The position numbers and the translations under genes were made by a program. Below are positions 59,401 through 64,000 of a DNA stretch of 64,000 nucleotides, one piece after another. Origin of the DNA: Macrostomum hystrix (lineage: Eukaryota > Platyhelminthes > Macrostomidae); assembly GCA_950097015.1 (NCBI GenBank), contig CATNEN010000038.1, forward strand, positions 28,178,501-28,242,500, given 5' to 3'. The first letter of the stretch is position 1; each line of letters starts with the position of its first letter. Below the pieces are notes generated by a model, which saw nothing but the letters and a program-made list of their open reading frames with translations, did no database searches and was not told the origin of the DNA.

Positions 59401-62400
59401 CTCTCCTTCTCGATGACACATTCATTGGAATTCTCTCCTTCTCGATGACACATTCATTGGAATTCTCTCCTTCTCGATGACACATTCATTGGAATTCTCT
59501 CCTTCTCGATGACACATTCATTGGAATTCTCTCCTTCTCGATGACACATTCATTGGAATTCTCTCCTTCTCGATGACACATTCATTGGAATTCTCTCCTT
59601 CTCGATGACACATTCATTGGAATTCTCTCCTTCTCGATGACACATTCATTGGAATTCTCTACTTCTCGATGACACATTCATTGAAATTCTCTCCTTCTCG
59701 ATGACACATTCATTGGAATTCTCTCCTTCTCGATGACACATTCATTGGAATTCTCTCCTTCTCGATGACACATTCATTGAAATTCTCTCCTTCTCGATGA
59801 CACATTCATTGGAATTCTCTCCTTCTCGATGACACATTCATTGGAATTCTCTACTTCTCGATGACACATTCATTGAAATTCTCTACTTCTCGATGACACA
59901 TTCATTGATCTTATCTTATCGACGATAAATATTCGATATTTTAATTCATATCGCGTAGACTTTTAGCGACCATCACTTTTATTTTACGTTTTCAAAAATT
60001 AAACAAACCTTTACATTGATCACATACAGTGTACATATTCTGCAATTAAAGAGTACACTTACCCTGTTCTGCGTCGATACAGGTCTCTTTGCAATCGTCT
60101 TTCTAAATAATTAGCGATGCGTCCCAGTTTCTCAGGATACCGACAGGTGTAGTGGGTCAGCGAGTTCAATCTCTGTGGTTTCGGCTCTCGATTCTAGGAT
60201 TAAAACAAACGATATAAAATGTGCTAGATAGAAAAGCTTTTTTGTTTAAATGATTTATCATTTGATAAAGAATTACAGACTTACATTTGGATCAGATGGG
60301 AACACATTGTCAACTAATCTTGTCCACCTGGGACGACACGTGCCACACATCGACTGCAGTGGGCCTATGTGAATATGAGGGTAAACTAATTGATTATTTA
60401 GAATATTTGAACTGCTAGCTAATAAAAAAAATATTTCTTTTACTTCAAAAGTTATTATGGCTGCCTAGCTCTCCAAGTTAGAATAAATAGATAGGTTTAG
60501 CAATATTATTTCATTATTATTATTATATTGGTAGTTATTTTATTATTATTGGTTGTAAATGCCAAATTGTATGAATACTTAAAAGTATTTTTAATTGACT
60601 TACTAACATTTATCTAATTTACAAATTCTTTAACACAGTTTATTTTTATAGGATTACTTATCTTATATTTTACAAAGCTAAAATATTTAATTGCAAAACA
60701 GGATATATAGGCTTTAAATTAAATACACACAATTTATCTAATTAACTAGAATTTAAAATATGTATACACACATGACTACAAATACTAGTCAATAGTCATG
60801 TTGCCAATCTAGCCTTGACAATTATAGTTACACCTTAAAGTTAACTGATTAAAACCCCTGCCATTGCATTTAACAGTCATGGAGTTGTTTGAATAAGATT
60901 ATGATGATAATTATAATCGCTACAGTTGGCATAATACCTAAAACACCAGCACTAAAACTATCATTATCAGAGAAAACATTGTGAGTCAGATGCAAACTAT
61001 TGATGTATCTTAAGATAACCTAGGAGAAAGATAAGATAAATGTGCTCTGCCTAGGATGATAAGCAAAGCATAGCAAACTAGTAAAATGTTTATAATATGA
61101 AAATGATATTCACAATGTTTGCTTAAAAAAGTGTATCACTGCATAGGAAAAATGGCACACAAATAGGTGACAAAAGTTGTGAATTCGTAGGGACTTCTAG
61201 GCAAAAACTTACAAAATGTTGTCAAATGTAACCAAAAAAGTTAACAAATAGAGAAAATTCTTGTTTTTTAATGAAGTGTAATTTTAAAATTCAAAGTATT
61301 AATTTTAGCTTTTGCTCATTGTTACTGTTTAAAAATTAAAAACTAACCAAATTATTTATTAAATGTCTTTGTAAATATACAAATTAAACAAGTAGCACAT
61401 TAGGTATAATTTAGCAGAAAGCCTTAGTGGATTTTCTGCTTGGCATATTTTAGTATAAAGCATTGCAGCAATTCTTTGCTCAGTGAAACTTGGTATAAAA
61501 TTAATTGTGTAAGCCAAATTTTATCTAACATATAGGCTATATGACTAGCATGATATGGACTATGAGTGTGAGGATGTCTTATTTGTCATAAATTGGTTTC
61601 AATAAGCTAGTTAGCCAAAATAGCTATAGGCCCCTAGCTGTAGGATCCTAGACACTTCGTCATCTTACAACTTCGTCATCTTACAACTTTGTCATCCACT
61701 TGGAAAGTAGGACACTTTGTCATCCAGCCAATTGGCATGCTTTAAAGTTTGGTCACTTTGTCATCTGCTAATAATAAGCAATCAAGTTCGTCATCAATAA
61801 AGTGAGGATGGGGTGGTAGGGCAGAGGTGTGAACACACTTCACACTATAAATTGTCAAAAAGAGGTGTCAAAACTGATTTCAATATAAGAGTTGAAAGAT
61901 AGGTGCCAACACAATGTGAGGAGGTGGGGAGGGGTGGTTCTGTTCTAACTTTGAAAACTTTTGTTTTATAGATGATGAAGTGTCCACAAGTCTATAAGTC
62001 TCTTCGTAATCCACCCTCTTAGATATTGGACAGATCATCATCTGGATGACGAAGTTGTAAGATGACGAAGTGTCCAGGTACCATAGCTGTAGGCCTAGTG
62101 TATAAATTGAATTAAAATACAATAATAGATACCAGATGGCTTATATATTTGCAGAATATTATTGCCAAATGTAAATTAACCGAAATTATTTGGTAAAGTT
62201 TGGTTGTATTTTACACTTTCTTCGATTTTTCTTTTTTAACAAGTACTATGTTAGCTACTAGCACGTTTTAAATGATAGATAAATACATTTCATAGCATAG
62301 GAATTGGACATGGTTAGGCCAAGGGCCCTGTCCCAATACTAAAAAGTATTTAATATTATTTGTATTACATAAACCGACATACCCATAACTATGTTCATAT

Positions 62401-62543
62401 TATTTAACTTTTCAGAAGAATAATAAGACAACTGGTAAAATAACACTGGTAAAATAATAAAATAAGTCGAAAACAGCAGCTTAAAGTATTTAGAGGCAAA
62501 AAAAATAGTTAATAACACTTGTGATTTGCCACTTACCAACCAT
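50420..62543 (-). CDS. EFR3: EFR3 homologue, plasma-membrane anchor of PI4-kinase III alpha
   Basis: Palmitoylated HEAT-repeat protein that recruits the TTC7-PI4KA complex to the plasma membrane. Eleven exons: 62543-62537, 60364-60285, 60193-60063, 58125-57653, 57322-57048, 56209-56087, 55484-55041, 54342-53914, 52329-52071, 51990-51793, 50790-50420. Sum 2790 nt, 929 residues (human EFR3A about 820), all phases consistent. The N-terminus MVGPLQSMCGTCRPRW offers C9 and C12 for palmitoylation, and RLVDNVFPSDPN follows as in EFR3A/B. Helical repeats include YPEKLGRIANYLERRL, CAGLRGIAGLVRK, ALDELLMRATFHNY and GPVLAHLDANPSLW. The C-terminus IKEIEFPSLFAY matches the conserved family end. Exon 1 carries only seven coding bases. 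Confidence 0.96.
50815..51470. repeat. 59-bp minisatellite in EFR3 intron 10
   Basis: Unit TGGTGGGTGCGAAGCGTGTT AAAAATGTGGTCTTGGATGT GGAGCCTGTTGAAATGGGG, about 10 copies, eroding to 51700. The intron is 50791-51792. Confidence 0.96.
52395..52812. repeat. 20-bp minisatellite in EFR3 intron 8
   Basis: Unit CTAACTACCCTGCCTGTCTC with CTATCTACCC and CGC variants, about 20 copies. It shares the intron 52330-53913 with a second, unrelated array. Confidence 0.95.
53225..53800. repeat. 18-bp minisatellite in EFR3 intron 8
   Basis: Unit CTAGAGTAGATAGGGTAG with TAAAG, GCTCGCTAAACTAGATCG and GCTTGCTAAAGTATAT variants arranged in a 72-bp higher-order pattern near 53230-53450. Confidence 0.94.
54375..54985. 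repeat. 13-bp minisatellite in EFR3 intron 7
   Basis: Unit ATTGATGAGTGAC, about 46 copies, with a recurring longer pattern containing GAGCAACATTGATAAGTGAA. The intron is 54343-55040. Three units make 39 bp, so all frames stay open for long stretches. Confidence 0.95.
55601..55821 (+). mobile_element. tRNA-derived SINE copy in EFR3 intron 6
   Basis: Starts with a G run and GAGTGGCAGAGCAATTAACG (box A region), then the block CTCAGGAGTCAGCGAAATGA and the tail ATTACTATAATATTATTATT. Plus orientation, antisense to EFR3. An internal part of the body found in other copies is missing. Confidence 0.82.
55855..55925 (+). mobile_element. second SINE family, tRNA-like head
   Basis: GGTTCGATTCC (55905 region) is a perfect pol III box B, preceded by GGAGCCTACTAATTGCAGCG and GGATTCAGGACTTGAAGGT in the positions of box A and the anticodon arm. 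Folding as a true tRNA looks poor, so a SINE head is more likely than a gene. Confidence 0.5.
56275..56990. repeat. 40-bp minisatellite in EFR3 intron 5
   Basis: Unit GGGAGAATGGATAGAAACTG then GGGAAGAACGGGAAGAAACT, about 16 copies plus shorter half-units at the edges. On the gene strand it is pyrimidine-rich and each unit carries a TTCCCCAG acceptor-like string. The intron is 56210-57047. Confidence 0.96.
57370..57650. repeat. 30-bp minisatellite filling EFR3 intron 4
   Basis: Unit CTACCTAAACCTGCCAATCT then ACTGACTGTC, about 9 copies. The intron is 57323-57652, so the array reaches the donor almost directly. Confidence 0.94.
58335..58870. repeat. 41-bp minisatellite in EFR3 intron 3
   Basis: Unit TCCACCAAGAAATCTCTTCC then ATATTCTCTCCTTCTCGACGA, about 13 copies. 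It merges directly into the 32-bp array that follows. Confidence 0.96.
58871..59910. repeat. 32-bp minisatellite in EFR3 intron 3
   Basis: Unit CTCGATGACACATTCATTGG then AATTCTCTCCTT, about 32 copies. It shares the core ATTCTCTCCTTCTCGA with the 41-bp array next to it. The intron is 58126-60062. Confidence 0.97.
61645..62083. mobile_element. MITE-like element with TIRs and 10-bp target duplication in EFR3 intron 1
   Basis: Left end near 61651 reads GACACTTCGTCATCTTACAA then CTTCGTCATC; the right end near 62045-62075 is its reverse complement. Both ends are flanked by TAGCTGTAGG (61635-61644 and 62084-62093). There is no coding capacity. The 10-bp duplication suggests a Mutator-like family but is not diagnostic. 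TTCGTCATC-type motifs recur several times inside both ends. Confidence 0.7.
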
Positions 62544-64000
62544 CTTAAATTAAATTCAAGTCCGCTTTAAAACATAAAAAAGTAGACCAAAACACCAAAC
62601 TACTAAACTGTCCTCTTCAGGACAGAAGCGGCGAGGAAAAGAGGAAAAGAAACGCTGCCTGCTTTGAAGAAGCCTGGTATTTCGAAGAAACCTGTTTGTT
62701 TAAAAAATGCTAGAGTACAAGTTTACATTAAACAAAAGATAACAGTTTTTAATTACTCAGCAACTACAAATATTTTTTTACTAAATAATTTTTCTCTTTA
62801 AGTTGTATTTGCAAGTACAAAGGCTTGAAAATGCAATCGCAAAAGGCGCCATTAGTTACTGAAATTTGCTATGTTCAATTGACTATTTCAGTTGAGTTAT
62901 GCAAGCCCACGTTTTATTAAGCTGTTTGCATCTAAGTTTCGGTCTTAACTATCATTACTTCGCTCTCTTCACTCTTCAATTAGCGCTTTTCACTACTTAA
63001 AATAGCTATTGAATTTTTATGAGTTATATTTAACTGCAATGATGCGCTACCTAACATAATGTTTTCTATAAACTGGTATGAAGTGCGAAAGTACGAAGAA
63101 TAATTGCTTACTTGCAAACCTTCCTACAGAAATGTGACATTTTGACAGTCCATGCAAAGTTCTAGCTGAACATATTTGCGCTTGCCTTAGCTATTTTGTT
63201 CCTTTAATCAGACTGCATACGATATGTTACGCTTACGTCACGTAAACTATTCGGTTAACCTAATCTAAACCTAACATTCAAGCTATTTGCGTTTAAAAGC
63301 TTGAGCATGACTGAAAAAACTGTCTTTAATACTTTTAGCTTTTTAACTCAGTTCTTAAGTCTGAATTCTTGAGATAAACTGGTTATATATATAGATATAA
63401 ATATATATCTATAAGGATGACAAATATGCCGAATAAGCACAAATCAGCAAGCAAAAGCTTTTTTTCAATGGTGGGGTTTTTATTACTGCAGAATTTTTAC
63501 ATGCACGTAATTTAGAAAAATATATCGCGCGTTGTTGTTACCTAATTTTAAAACACAGAAAACCGTTTTCGTATTTTAGAATCTAGAATGTATTTTGCAC
63601 TCTTTCATCATACTTTAATTGTATATAAAATGAGCCCACTCACAACCATTACTTTTGCTTTCATGCGAAAATATAAAAATGCACAAATACTTTATTTTTA
63701 GGAAAAATGAATGGCACATAGGCCAGCAGTATGCTAATATTCATAATAATATCGCGGTTTTAATGAACATTGAACCATTGATTTTATTATAGTTTGTGTT
63801 ACCTTAATTAGCTTTAAAATATATTCGTCTGATTGTCAATTAATTTCCTACATTTTTGGTAAGCTGTACATAAATGTATTTCAGTAAAATATCTTATTTG
63901 TACTACTTAAAATAGCTATTGCAGTAAGTTAGTAGAGCGATTTGTATATCTTTTCGTCGAATTAGCCAGATGGTCGAATAGCTTCAGCCAGAAAATGTAC
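62544..64000. other. upstream region of EFR3, no gene seen
   Basis: Contains the EFR3 5' UTR and presumably its promoter. AT-rich; the only notable structure is a short AT palindrome near 63384-63412. No exon or repeat array is supported. Confidence 0.5.

Overview
This is genomic DNA of a metazoan, probably a bilaterian invertebrate. The genes are split by GT-AG introns, animal orthologues of single-copy housekeeping genes can be read (PSMD4/Rpn10, NRBP, a UshA-type phosphoesterase, LENG1, EFR3, a C-type lectin), and mariner, Helitron, LINE and tRNA-derived SINE copies lie between and inside them. I cannot name the species. A flatworm or another spiralian would fit, but nothing seen is decisive.

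Layout: 1304-3142 holds an intact mariner nested in a hAT-like stub. 3555-4542 is a head-to-head pair: an unrecognised 228-residue protein on the minus strand and a candidate 69-residue protein on the plus strand. 6761-10452 (minus) is PSMD4 in 5 exons. 13647-32756 (minus) is a very large NRBP pseudokinase gene. Its last proposed intron contains two Helitrons joined head to tail (14484-22794), and its first intron contains a decayed non-LTR retrotransposon. 35099-35980 (plus) is a secreted or membrane C-type lectin in 3 exons. 40154-44644 (minus) is a 5'-nucleotidase-family phosphoesterase in 6 exons. 45533-46303 (minus) is single-exon LENG1. 50420-62543 (minus) is EFR3 in 11 exons. I assembled exons by hand from splice sites, homology and phase. 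For PSMD4, the lectin, the phosphoesterase and EFR3 the exon lengths add up to a whole number of codons with no internal stop.

The most striking feature is the introns. Nearly every intron longer than about 300 bp is filled almost from splice site to splice site by its own minisatellite, with a monomer (13-59 bp) that occurs nowhere else in the window. Intergenic gaps carry more arrays of the same kind. One intronic array contains a diverged fragment of a neighbouring exon. Two adjacent arrays show one monomer changing into another. Three arrays share a GTTAGA core. This looks like a genome-wide process of array birth in introns.

The genes are not functionally linked. PSMD4 acts in proteasomal degradation, NRBP is a scaffold pseudokinase, EFR3 anchors PI4-kinase at the plasma membrane, and LENG1 is a nuclear protein of poorly known role. 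This is ordinary eukaryotic gene order, not an operon.
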